Source: Lophium mytilinum
Lineage: Eukaryota; Ascomycota; Dothideomycetes; Mytilinidiales; Mytilinidiaceae
Assembly (NCBI GenBank): GCA_010093605.1
Contig: MU004191.1
Span: forward strand, 1,791,832-1,855,831
DNA: 64,000 nt
Direction of reading: 5' to 3'
The notes under the pieces are model-generated. The model saw only the letters and a program-made list of their open reading frames with translations, had not been told where the DNA came from and made no database searches. Shown here in pieces: positions 47,322 through 57,840 of the stretch; within the stretch, counting starts at the first letter, position 1, and each line of letters starts with the position of its first letter. Both the position numbers and the translations under genes were made by a program.

Positions 47322-48125
47322 TCATCCGCCGCCGACAAGTGACCAAGTCAACCAGAGGTCGATACTAGTTGTCGAAACCAAAGCGGTCAAAACCAAAGCG
47401 GTCGATGCCAAAGTCGTCGAAACCAGTTCCATCAAAACCAAAGTTTGAGCGAAGTAAGGAAGAAGGAAGGTCGGGGGGCGGCGGGCCTTAAGTAGTCGGA
47501 GGGAGAAGGAGGCCGGTAACGCTAACCGCTTTGGGAAATCACGTGCGGGCACCCCCTCACACCCTGCGTGCCCTCTGCGTGCCCCTTTCAGTTGCTTCTT
47601 GTAACTACTGACGTCAGTTTCCATGGAGCAACCTTCGCCCAGTTTCCACCAGTTTCCACGACGGTCCCAGGCAGCAGCGAGGTAGTGCAGTGCCGTCGCC
47701 AGGCCGGCAGCTTCACTATGAGTGAACGATATGGCGACTCCAGTAGGGTCGCAGTTCTTAAGATAAGAGAGAGCGAGATGGCATGATCGTATAGAATGAA
47801 CACAATGAAGTTGGAAGAGATTGCAGTCCCTTCCGGGCATCTCACCGTCCACCCCATGTCGCAAGGCCCGCTCATGGCCTCCTCTGCCTATAGCCGTGCG
47901 ACATTCGCCGTGACAGCAGCCGGTCAAGCTCCCTGAAGATAAGAGACGGGAGGAGCGACTGCCCATAGATATGCAGAGAATGAAGACAGCAATGAAGATC
48001 ACAGTAATGATTCGACCATACCATGCTACTGTCCTAGATGCCCTCGAAAGGCAGCCAGCAACCTCCAAAACGCTACGAGCAACGCGGCACTCTCCCTCAA
48101 CAGCGTCGTAGATGATATTCCTCAC
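47322..48125 (-). CDS. Doubtful gene: polar N-terminal part plus membrane span
   Basis: The frame is 267 codons from the ATG at 48125 and is open further upstream to about 48215, where a gatgtag text could be an acceptor. The upstream and first segments have real-protein composition (AKDLETGYSRG, ATEDAERRETHGLEDVR, IIYDAVEGECRVARSVLEVA), followed by a hydrophobic span (IITVIFIAVFILCIS). Downstream of about 47950 the composition is erratic, and the 3' end runs through a 15-bp tandem repeat, so the true gene may end or splice earlier. It could be the last exon of a membrane-protein gene, or a decayed one. The family is not recognised. Confidence 0.25.
   Translation of the reverse strand: MRNIIYDAVEGECRVARSVLEVAGCLSRASRTVAWYGRIITVIFIAVFILCISMGSRSSRLLSSGSLTGCCHGECRTAIGRGGHERALRHGVDGEMPGRDCNLFQLHCVHSIRSCHLALSYLKNCDPTGVAISFTHSEAAGLATALHYLAAAWDRRGNWWKLGEGCSMETDVSSYKKQLKGARRGHAGCEGVPARDFPKRLALPASFSLRLLKARRPPTFLLPYFAQTLVLMELVSTTLASTALVLTALVSTTSIDLWLTWSLVGGG
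47371..47445. repeat. 15-bp tandem repeat, five units
   Basis: The consensus is gtcgaaaccaaagcg. Units start at 47371, 47386, 47401, 47416 and 47431, and diverge to the right. Confidence 0.85.
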
Positions 48126-49831
48126 ATCTTCAAGCCCATGCGTTTCTCGGCGCTCTGCGTCTTCAGTGGCTCCTCTGCTATACCCGGTCTCTAAGTCCTT
48201 CGCTGGGCCATGCTGCTACATCCACAGCGGCGCTTTCAGCAACACCATGAGCGAGACGCTGCCCTCCGGAGCATACTACGAGCCTCCCACCTGCGAGCCA
48301 CACTCTCCTCCCGTTATACCCTCGCCTTCGACTTTATCATCTCCCCCTATCCTCTCGTCGCCCACTCGACAACCCTTCACCCGTCAGGACCCCAAGCTCC
48401 TCGACCATCCAGGTGCGATGCCGTCTTCGCAGGCATCGGCGCCCGTCCCATCCTTTCGTAGCAGCCTCTTCTCATCGGTGCCTCCAAGCGACGGAGTCCA
48501 ACATACCCAGCTACCGCCACCGATCCAACTGCCGATGACGCCTCGGCAGACACCATCGACGATACATTCGTAAGGGTCCACTGGAAGAATACCCGGAGAG
48601 CGAAGTGATGGCCGGCAAGCCCGAGCGCGACTTGGAGACCAGGCCACGTCGAAGCCAGAGGCGATATCACGGGCGACGGCGTCGTCGGCACGCGGGATCT
48701 CTGGTACGTGGGCGGGCTGGGGCTTGACATCTGAGTGGGACGGCAGTAGATGAGGCGCATGGATAGCTTGACGGGAACACATCTCCTCTTGCAAAGGAAC
48801 ATTGAAAGGACGGCACGGCGCAAATATGGTTTTTGGTGTAAGGCTTGAGGGACGCACAATGGGAGAAGAGTTTTCTTTCTGCACGCGGATAGTGATTAAA
48901 TAGAGCATGACAAAAATGCGAAGACTCTATCGCTAATATCATTGGTTTTATCTACTATATCCGTTCCATGCTTGAATTTTGATGTCGATGAAGTGGAATC
49001 CTTTCTTCTATGTGTATACTTACATGAGATTCGTAGGTTCATCCTCGCCTTTTCAGCAACCAGGTTTGATTCGACATGCCATTCTTTGGGATTGTGGACT
49101 GAAGCTGCCGTCCAACGTTGACGAGATGATTGTGGAAGATCTCTGCTTCCATGAGCACAGGTGTGGAGGAAGCGCTATCTCTCTCGATGGCTTCTGCATG
49201 AGCTTGGCGAGATGGGGATCCTAGCAGGGAATTGATAGCCTCGCTGCTGGTCTTGGCCGACGTGGGGGTCTTTGCGTAGGCGCGCTTCTCTTAACAGAGA
49301 AGAGGATTCTCGCAATGCTTCGAGAGCGCTGTCCTCGGGTAGTGGACCTGGCTTAGTTGCCGGCGCGAAGGAGTTGAAGGGACGCCTTTGGGGATGGCGT
49401 AGCTCTGTCGTGATGGATGATCTGACATCACGTGGAAGCTATGGTATGGATTGAAGCCGTACCAGTGACATGGGTGGACGTGTTTGTTGCCGAAGCCGAA
49501 GCCCGCGGAGTAGTATTCGTATGGTGAACCTGTAGCAAACTTGAATGGCCTAAAGTTTGCAGCGCAGACGTTTTCTCTTCCATGGCGCAGATTTTCTACC
49601 GTCATACTGTCATTGGTCTCGCCCATCCAGTCTTTTGTGGATCTCAATGCGCCTCATCGGACGCTATCTCCGCTAGATTTGAGCTTCGATGGCTCAATAT
49701 CTGGCGCCCTGGCGGTTGCGACTGCCGGGAGTTTCTAGCAGGTTTTCCTACGGGGGACCTGTGTTGAGAAGATGCTCTAGGCCGGGTGTTTGATGTGAGA
49801 GCCCTCAATGGTGGCTCTCTGTCTATTTGTC
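48126..49831. other. Gene-poor stretch up to the polytopic membrane-protein gene
   Basis: A Pro/Ser-rich plus-strand frame at 48112-48573 and overlapping minus-strand frames at 48377-48942 have no recognisable features. The right end is the 3' flank of the minus-strand membrane-protein gene. Confidence 0.4.
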
Positions 49832-51714
49832 CTAGCCAATGATGGAGGGGACAGAAGCAGAAGATCGATGATTGCCAGGAGAAGGACTGTAATGGATAGC
49901 CGGCGGCACCTCGAGAGTATCACGTCGCTTTGGCGGTCGCTTGATACCACTGGATTCAGCAGTTGAAACGGTGGCCAGATGCTGCATCTCGAGCGACGTC
50001 TTGTTAGTCGGGCTGCTGTCGAGTGCAACGCCTTCGATGCCAAGGCCAGTACCGGACCCCATCGTCATGAAGCTGCCCCTCGAATTCTGTTTACGCAGCG
50101 AAGGAGTGAGGTTCCCTTCTGCGTCTCGGCGCGGATTGTACGACTCCCTAATATGGGCCAGCGCAGGATTTCGGTGCTCTTCGCCGGGAATCTCGGGAAA
50201 GTCGACAGCTCGACCGCGTTTGAACTCAGCCACGTCGTCATGCGCTGCGGTGCCAAAGTAATTGCCAACGGAAGTCAGCATGTTGGCGACTTTTTTCCTG
50301 TTGCCGGCATCGACTCGCTCAGGTTCCTTGACGACGTCGCTAGCGGTGCTATCAGCGCTTCTACTGCTTGGTAGGTGGTCTTCGCTTGGCGGAAGCTGCA
50401 AAGTCGGCTGCCGTAGAAGCCCCTGGCCGTGATGGCCATGTGAACAGTTGCAGTGATGCGTTCCGGGATCTTGAGTCTCTTGCTTCTTCGTTATTTCCCC
50501 GTTGACGGTCAGCAGAACTAGCGACCCGAGTGCTGCCATCACAGTACCAGCTATGGGGGCCCACTGGCCTGGAAGTATGTCAGTAGTTTAAGATGACGGC
50601 AAAGGAGGAACACGTACCGATGGAAGCAAAGGGCTCTGTCTGGTATCGAACCTGACGGCTGAAGAAGTTTCTCTCGCCAATGATGAGGATAGCAAGGACG
50701 GCAGCGCTGAAGATGGGAATTTCGACTCCATTGAGGACTTTCCTAATTACGCTGTTCACGCCCATCATGCGCCTCTCGGTAGCGCCGTTGGTTCCCTCAA
50801 TGACTTGGTCAATTCTGTCATCTCGGTCCTCATCAGCACGGAGCTTCTTCCAATTGATTTCGACGATTCTGTTCCACATGGATACAAGGGAAAGAATGGC
50901 TGGGACACAGCACGCTGCTGCGAGGAGGGTGGCGGTATTGAAGGTGAGCATGTCTGGCGAGGGAATCACGTAGATGTTGTTGGCCGAGCCGCCTCGCAAG
51001 GGAGAGAAGGGGCCATCCTCAGTAGTACAAACGAGGCCACAAGAGTCCCCGTAGGTAAAATCACTCGCAGTCTGGAGAACGTGTTTGCCAGAGTCGTTGC
51101 TGAAGCATTTGTGGGACGTGCTCCGGTAGAATTCAACCGTCAAGCTTAGCAGGCCTTAGAGATCAATCAGAGAAATGCTCGTCGATGGACTAAAGACAGA
51201 TAGAATACTCACCGGCAAGGACAAGACCGGTCCACAAAAAAATGGTGTTGCGACCGGGATCATAGAAGTAGGTTCGAGAGAGTTTGACGGTTACCGGAGC
51301 AGCCAAGATGCCTATCGAGCATGTCTGGAAAGCACCGTATACATCCATATCGACGGCGCCTGGTGTTTGAGTCGTTAGCGGTGAGGTCGCGTAGCAGTGT
51401 GACAGTGACTTACCATCGACGTGCATAGCCGCGAGAACGATGCCGTGGATGGCAGCAACGGCAGGGAACAACAACGCAGCGGCTAAGCAGGCGTTCTTCA
51501 ACCATTCCGTCTTTCTTGCCAGCACGCAGGCGGCTACGAGGCAGTAATAGAGAATCCGTGAACCGGGCCCATATTGGCCTGACACCGGCCAGGCGCACAC
51601 GACGCGCAGCGCATCACTAATAGCACTCGTAGCGTTTGGAGAAGAGGTAAAATTGGTGGCAGCGGTTCGAGCAACGAAGGTGGTGAGCAACGAGGCTGAA
51701 GATATCACTGGCAT
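49832..51714 (-). CDS. Polytopic fungal membrane protein, function unknown
   Basis: Exons 51714-51414, 51359-51213, 51154-50618 and 50568-49832 join to 573 residues; introns of 54, 58 and 49 bp have gtaagt, gtgagt and gtacgt donors. About six hydrophobic spans are visible: ILYYCLVAACVLA, AALLFPAVAAIHGIVLAA, a segment around FLWTGLVLAGLLSLTV, LAAACCVPAILSLVSMW, IPIFSAAVLAILIIGE and TVMAALGSLVLLTV. A long loop with Cys residues lies between spans 3 and 4, and a charged cytoplasmic loop holds KLRADEDRDDRID. The tail of about 200 residues is hydrophilic and starts with a His/Cys cluster (HHCNCSHGHHGQG). The block ERNFFSRQVRYQTEPFAS followed by IGQWAPI looks conserved. I know of no function. Confidence 0.75.
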
Positions 51715-53041
51715 ACCTCCGTGTTCCACGGATACAATGGCAGTGTGATGGAATAGAAGAGGACTCGCTGATATTAATGGGTAGACAGAGGGGCGTCTGG
51801 GGCTCCGTATCGCATTGTCTGGGCGACAGGAGATGGAAGCTGCTCGCGTGCTCAACTACCCAGACAAGGTGGCAGGCATCCGCCTCTGAAGGGTGAGGCT
51901 GTTGGCCACCTGGGCGCGTGGTGATGATAGTGGCACAGGGCGCAAGATGCAGTTGGTCCAGCGGCCGCTTGACTGGTGAGGGAAGCTGGTAAAGCACGAC
52001 GGTCGCGCGTGCTTCTCTTCAGCGGCCGGTGAGGCTGATTTGGCCCAGTCGGCAGGCCGGGATGCTCCACGCCCGCGGGGAATACAGAGGACACGGGCTG
52101 CAAACTGTGTGGCTGTGTTTTGGTGTGGAGAGACGGCCTAGCTGCATGAAGCATGTCGTAATGACCGCACAGGCACTGAGACTCTGGGCGCAGAAAGAAG
52201 ACGTGCAGCAATACAGTACAAGACATGAATAAGCTGAATGATGCGGATGACTCGATGAAGAGATGGAAGGTAGGGAACAGAAGGCAGAAAGAAGCAGCAT
52301 GGAAGGGTTTCAGCCCTAAAAGATGGGGGTGGGACCGGAGTACCAAGTACCTAGCTAGCCATGTTTCCCCAGTATTATATCCTGATGCAGAGTTACAAAT
52401 CAACCACCCAGCTCTAGATGGCTTAGTCTCCTAAAGCTTGCGTATTGTACCAGATTTACACCCCGACTACCCAGCTCAGACGGCTTAGTCTCCTGATAGC
52501 TGCGTATTGTGTGGCCAAGATCGGCAGTCTTCAGGCTAGGCATCGCGCTAGCTCACCGGAATCTGAGGTGAGGCTGCAGATCTCTTTTCCCTCATCGTCA
52601 GCCCGCAGCCTGCCCTGCCCTGCTGCATCCATCAGTAGTCGAATACTCGTCTTGGCCCTGCTGCATTCATCAATCCAATCCTCGTCCTGCCTGCCGTTCT
52701 TCCATCTCTCTTTGGCCCCGCACCATCCTCTCACATATATCGCTCACTGCAGGGACCATCATCGGGTCAGATCTCTTCGATTTACGGGGCACGAGAAAGC
52801 CCGCAGGCTCACAGTGTTCGCGCCGTCCACAACCAGCTCGACACAGCCTCCACACGCATCTGGGCATGCAGGGCTGACCTCCCCTCGCCCCACTCTCAAC
52901 TCTCTTGGCAGCGCATGTCGCCGTTGCCGTGTGAGCGGGCAGCTGCCATCGTGGAGAAAATCTAACCTCCACGTCGCCATCGACAGTCGAACACCAATGC
53001 CGTGCCTCTAGCAACTCTCCACTTCGCCAACAAGTTTGAAA
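51715..53041. promoter_or_regulatory. Divergent interval, membrane protein / ion transporter
   Basis: This 1.3-kb region lies between two outward-facing genes. Long frames on the minus strand (51852-52403) look like an open leader. It contains a direct repeat described separately. Confidence 0.45.
52406..52510. repeat. Direct repeat, about 41 bp, 62-bp spacing
   Basis: Copy 1 (52406-52448) and copy 2 (52469-52510) share acccagctc, then ggcttagtctcct and gcgtattgt with a few differences. They lie about 550 bp upstream of the transporter ATG. Confidence 0.75.
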
Positions 53042-55313
53042 ATGGGAGAGACTCTTGAGCAGAGCTTGGACACCAGCAAGATCAAAGAATGGCGCTCCAT
53101 CGTCACCCTCATTGTCTTCGTTATCACCAGTGAGTTTATCCACTACGCATCGTGTCCAATGCGCCGAATAATCCCTCAACACGCGCACAGATCTGGTTGT
53201 CATTTTTCCGTTTCATGTTCCATTCTTTATCCCTCGAGTAGTTGTGAACGCAGTTTTAGATGCACTGAGTCGACTCCGCATAATATCTCCCCGCCACCAT
53301 CACTCCAATGATGACCGGAACGGCAAAACACCATTCTTTGTGCGCCTCAACTTTCCCTTGAATTTCGTTACGGCCCCCTTGATCGCCGATCTCTTTCTGC
53401 TTGCCCTTTTGGCAATTGGTAAGAAGGAAGTCCGCGATGGGACCATAGGAGCTGACAACATCTCACCTTACGATATCATGCTCTTTTTCATATCCCTGGC
53501 TTACATCGCCATATCCATTGACGCTTCCGGTTTGATCAGGTACCTAGCATTCAAGGTGCTTCAATGGGGTGGCGACGCCGGCCACAGACTCTACTTCTAC
53601 CTCTACGCCTTCTTTTTCGGACTCTCTAGCTTCATCGGAAATGACCCCATCATTCTGTCTGGCACCGCCTTCCTGGCCTACATGACGCGCGTGTCTAGCA
53701 ACATCATCCATCCAAGCGCCTGGATCCACACCCAGTTCGCCGTTGCCAATATTGGTTCCGCTATCCTTGTCTCCTCTAACCCAACCAACCTTGTGCTCGC
53801 TGGTGCTTTCAATATCAAGTTCATCAACTACACAGCCAACATCATCGTGCCCGTAGTATGCACCGCAGTTGTGCTCTTTCCCTTCTTGCTCTACATTGTC
53901 TTCAACGACGAAGACCTAGTGCCGTCCTCTATTAAGATGCACGAGCTACCCGACGAACTCAAAGCCAAGAAGCCCGTAAATCCCAACATACCTCACGCCC
54001 GGGGGAACGCCGAGGAAGAAGAGAACTTTGCCAACGACGAAGAGGGGAAATTGCTCTCGCTGGAAGAAATCATGAATCCATTTTTGGACAAAGGAGGCGC
54101 CGCGTTTGGAGGCCTAATCATGGCCGCCACACTCATCACCCTGCTAGCGATCAACGCGTCTGGCGAAAAGACTGGGCATAAAGCTGCATTTTGGGTAACC
54201 CTGCCCGCTGCTTTTGTCATGCTAGTCTGGGACATCGCCTTCGGATGGTATCATCGACGCGAGACGCGTGACATTGCTCACAGAGGTCGACAGGAGGTTG
54301 AGCTCGCACGCGCTGAACGTGCCATTAGGGAAGAGGAGGAGGTTGCGCGATCAGCCATTGAGAAAGATAAAGCTGACACTCTGGAGCAAGAAAAAGCTGT
54401 TTTGACTCAGACGTACTCACCCGAACCTCTGGAGAAGCAGAGCGGTAACGGTGATGAGAGCGATATCTCCATCTGTCCACCACAAGCGCCGTCAGGAACG
54501 ACACCTAGCATGGATATAGACGAAAAGAAGCGGGAGGCGGACCTCCAGGCACGCATCTCGCGTGAACTCGCGCTTCGACAGACTCGTGGCCGGTCGACCC
54601 TCGTCTCGCTCGTCGGGGACGCCTACCGGTGGTCACAGGAGACGTTCCCTACCGCAACTACCGTGCTCACACATTTGCCTCTTGCGCTCATCCCCTTTGC
54701 TTTCTCCATGTTCGTCCTCGTACAAGGTAAGCCTACGGTATCAAGGTTGATATGCCTAAAGCGCTAACGAGCGTTCAGCTCTGGTCACCAAAGGGTGGGT
54801 TCAAGTCTTCGCATACGGCTGGGACCATTGGGTCAATAAAACCGGAACCGTCGGCGCAGTTGGCGGTATGGGTTTTCTCTCCGTGATCCTGTGCAACGTA
54901 AGTTCGCTCCCTTTTCCCCTTCCCTCGAACTTCAAGCCCATCGAACTTACTCTTTCTTTCAAATCTAGTTCGCAGGTACAAACATCGGGACCACCATCCT
55001 CCTCTCCCGCGTCATCCAGGCCTGGCAAAACATCCACACATTCAACGGCATCCCCATTACCGACCGCACCTTCTGGGCGACCGTGTACAGCATGGCACTC
55101 GGCGTCAATTTCGGGGCTTTCAGCGCCGCGTTTAGTGCATCGCTCGCCGGGCTGCTCTGGCGCGATATCCTAGCGCGGAAGCATATACGTGTGCATAGTT
55201 TGCACTTTGCGCGCGTCAACTTGCCTATCATTGCCATCGCCATGACGGTAGGCTGTGCAGTTCTTGTGGGGCAGGTATATATAATCAGGGATAACGACCC
55301 TTATAATTTGTAA
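53042..55313 (+). CDS. ArsB/NhaD-like ion transporter
   Basis: Exons 53042-53129, 53191-54726, 54779-54897 and 54969-55313 join to 695 residues; introns of 61, 52 and 71 bp have gtgagt, gtaagc and gtaagt donors. The protein has about ten to twelve spans in two halves typical of the ion transporter superfamily (arsenical pump, NhaD antiporter, citrate transporter). The first half contains FGLSSFIGNDPIILSGTAFL and SSNPTNLVLAGAF; the second contains LCNFAGTNIGTTILLSR, the paired helix-break motif. A charged cytoplasmic loop of about 250 residues (ELARAERAIREEEEVARSA) joins them. It is probably a plasma- or vacuolar-membrane anion or Na+/H+ transporter; substrate not determinable. Confidence 0.85.
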
Positions 55314-55674
55314 TGATTCTTGCATCGGCGGAGGAATAGTGAGCATTTTTATACGATTTCATGAACCATTTACCGCCCACATTTGGATTGGGATAGAATT
55401 TTTTTCAAATGTATAAGATTAGTCGAGCAAGCGAGCATCGTCACATGTTTCATATCAAATACCACGTAGGCCAAAAGTCTTGTTTTCATTACCCAGCTTC
55501 AGTCAGGTTTCTGGCTCTTGAAATACTCGTCTTCTCATCTTCAAGCTACCTTTTGGTACGTCCAGACACACATGCTGTCATCCGATATACCAGACACCCT
55601 GTATGTGCAACCGCCGGCCGCTTTGGTAAATCCCAACGCTCCAGACTCTTGAGGACGTACAGCTGACAGAGCCA
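55314..55674. other. Intergenic, convergent 3' ends
   Basis: These are the 3' flanks of the transporter gene and the first GPI-anchored gene. Nothing is recognised. Confidence 0.5.
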
Positions 55675-56721
55675 TTACAGCGCAAAAGCCGCTAGAGCAA
55701 TTCCGAAGACTCCCGCAACCGAGATCCAAAACGCCTTGTCGCCGCTTCCTTTGCTGGCCGACGACTTTGTCGGTATCGCGGAGTAGCTAGACGAGCGCTT
55801 GCCAGTCGCGTTCGCCAGCTTCTCCAAACCCGCCGTGATGGTAAGAACATGATAATTAATCGACTCCTTGGGAATAAGGATAGTGATCCCAGGGTGCGTG
55901 CCCACGTTCTGTTCGCAGCGCCCTGCCGTCGTACCGTTGTAGTCGCATCGCCCGGTCAAGTATTCCGGTGAGCCATCTGCCTGGGTGCTGATACTCGTCG
56001 TGTATCTGTACCAGCCCGGCCCAAACGTGATGGTGTTGGGCGGGTCAGTGGTGCAGCTGGAGCTCACAGTAGTGCCATTGCGCCATGCACACGGGGAGAC
56101 GAGGGCTGCGGTGAAGGTGTCGTTGTAGGCGCCGACGACGCTGCCAAAATTGGGTGCGTTCGCCCCGTCGTCCTGGGCTAGCACTGAGGTCACGCTCGTC
56201 GCCGGGGCCGTGACTGTCACGGTCACCACTGCCGGTGGTGGAGTCGCCATCGCTCCAGCTTCCTGCGTCGATGATGGCCCCGTTAGCTTCTTCAGCCCTT
56301 TCGTGATCGTCACAGGGTGGTATGCTAGCGATGAGATGGAGTACGTTCGCTTGGCGACGAGGCTGCTGCCGGTGTCCGCCTCGCTCTGCTTGCACATCGC
56401 GCTCGTCGTGCCTTTGAGGTCGCAGTGCTCGACGAACGTGTAGGTCGCTACGTCGGTGCCGTCGAGGCGCATTTCGTACCAGGTCGGGCCGTAGGTCACG
56501 GGGAAGTTTTTGCAGCCGGACCTAAGGCCTCCGCAGTCGTTGTCGAGGATGTAGGTGGTGATCGAATTGCTAACGGCGACAACGCTGGCATTGTAGGTAC
56601 CCTCGCTGTTGTCGGGCAGGAAGAGGGAGGTTACGCTCGTTTGGTGAGCGATGGCTGTCGTGAGGAGGAGGGCCGTTGACATGGTGCAGGCCATAATGAG
56701 GACGAGCGCGGAATGCATCAT
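55675..56721 (-). CDS. Two-module GPI-anchored surface protein, paralog 1
   Basis: This intronless gene encodes 348 residues from the first ATG at 56721. It has a signal peptide (1-26), module A (28-148), a Pro/Thr/Val linker, module B (175-307), a Ser/Lys-rich spacer, and a C-terminal hydrophobic tail (WISVAGVFGIALAAFAL) of the GPI-anchor type after a small-residue cleavage region (SASKGSGDK). Each module begins TSVTS, has a central TYGPTWY or TFGPGWY, then C-D-x-x-G-T-T, and ends VTITKGLKKL or LTITAGLEKL. The domain family is not known to me. Several N-glycosylation sites (NAS, NDT, NGT) fit a wall or membrane surface location. It is head to head with paralog 2, 1119 bp between starts. Confidence 0.85.
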   Translation of the reverse strand: MMHSALVLIMACTMSTALLLTTAIAHQTSVTSLFLPDNSEGTYNASVVAVSNSITTYILDNDCGGLRSGCKNFPVTYGPTWYEMRLDGTDVATYTFVEHCDLKGTTSAMCKQSEADTGSSLVAKRTYSISSLAYHPVTITKGLKKLTGPSSTQEAGAMATPPPAVVTVTVTAPATSVTSVLAQDDGANAPNFGSVVGAYNDTFTAALVSPCAWRNGTTVSSSCTTDPPNTITFGPGWYRYTTSISTQADGSPEYLTGRCDYNGTTAGRCEQNVGTHPGITILIPKESINYHVLTITAGLEKLANATGKRSSSYSAIPTKSSASKGSGDKAFWISVAGVFGIALAAFAL

Positions 56722-57840
56722 GGGCTCGGGATGAGCGCGGGATGCAATCAAGAGTGGAGTTTTGGAAACGAGTAATTGGATTTGGCGGAGTGGAAGAGAG
56801 AGGCTGGCATCTAGGGGAGTTGAAGTACGGCACGGCGGTTCTCGTGAGTAGTGAATGAGCTCACGAATATCGCAGCGTAGTTCGTCCGATCAATTTGGAA
56901 GTGGTTGGACCGATTACCAAGCCGTCGTATCTGGGCACCCATTGCTCTCAATGAGTAGGAAGAAGGGGGAAGTATTGATCGTGGCAGTGTACTCCGCGAA
57001 TTTTTCTTTTTGGCACAACTTTCACCAAAGGAGGCTACCCGGATGTCATACTCAGCTAACAAAATGGATACGATAGTAGGATCTAAATTTCACATCTCGA
57101 GGACCTTTGCCAGCGCTTGGTTGAGAGTTTTGTACTATCTATGGAGCATTGCAATATCTAGGTATCAAGAAGGGAGCGACCACGGCAAGTTGATACCCGC
57201 AGAATTGAGGCCAGAAAATCTCTCACTTGATCTCCTTTGCGAGCTAATCTCTCCTTTACATGCACCGCAATGCAGCGGGCATTAGCTGCTTACAGTCTCT
57301 AGTAATAAGCTGAGCTTTATGCATGTACAGATCAACCAGCGACGTATGACACTTTGGCGAAAGCTCCGAGTAGGGCTGTTGCTTCCACGGACTCGAACGC
57401 TAGAACACTCGGACTTGGACATGTTCTGTGCCTTCCTAAATATGTCTTGACGTAGTCGCAAAACGTGTAAACGGGATGGGCTGCTGCATAGCTAAGAGAC
57501 AGCAAGCCAAATCCCGGCGCGATGCACTCGACGTGAGCATGGGAACATGACCAGTAGCCTAGTTGTGCCTTAGTACAGTATGACTCGAGGCAGAGAAACG
57601 ATTCAGATACTATCGTCTAGCAATAGTGCTTTGCAGCAACATTGATGGGTACCGAAGCGAGGCTATTCACATTACCCACGTGATCGATCGCTGGGCGCTA
57701 CCACTTACTTCAACTCTCCACCGGCCTCCCGTTTCTCTCTGACACACAACACCATCCACTCACTCAAAATCCACACGAGCCCCCACGTTCGTTACCATCC
57801 TACGCTCACTCGAAGCTTTTCGCGCACTGTGTCACCAATC
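56722..57840. promoter_or_regulatory. Divergent interval between the GPI-anchored paralogs
   Basis: This 1.1-kb stretch between the two start codons must hold both promoters. No TATA box stands out. A tRNA T-arm-like text near 57390 lacks the rest of a tRNA. Confidence 0.5.

Noticed and set aside
48112-48573. Pro/Ser-rich plus-strand frame
   Set aside because: Low complexity, and antisense to a better-looking minus-strand coding segment.
51852-52403. 183-codon minus-strand frame upstream of the polytopic membrane-protein gene
   Set aside because: Reads as leader sequence; no domain, and the first ATG of the gene at 51714 gives a natural start.
57385-57410. tRNA T-arm-like text on the minus strand (gttcgagtcc)
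   Set aside because: The stem pairs at only one or two positions and no A box lies at the right distance.
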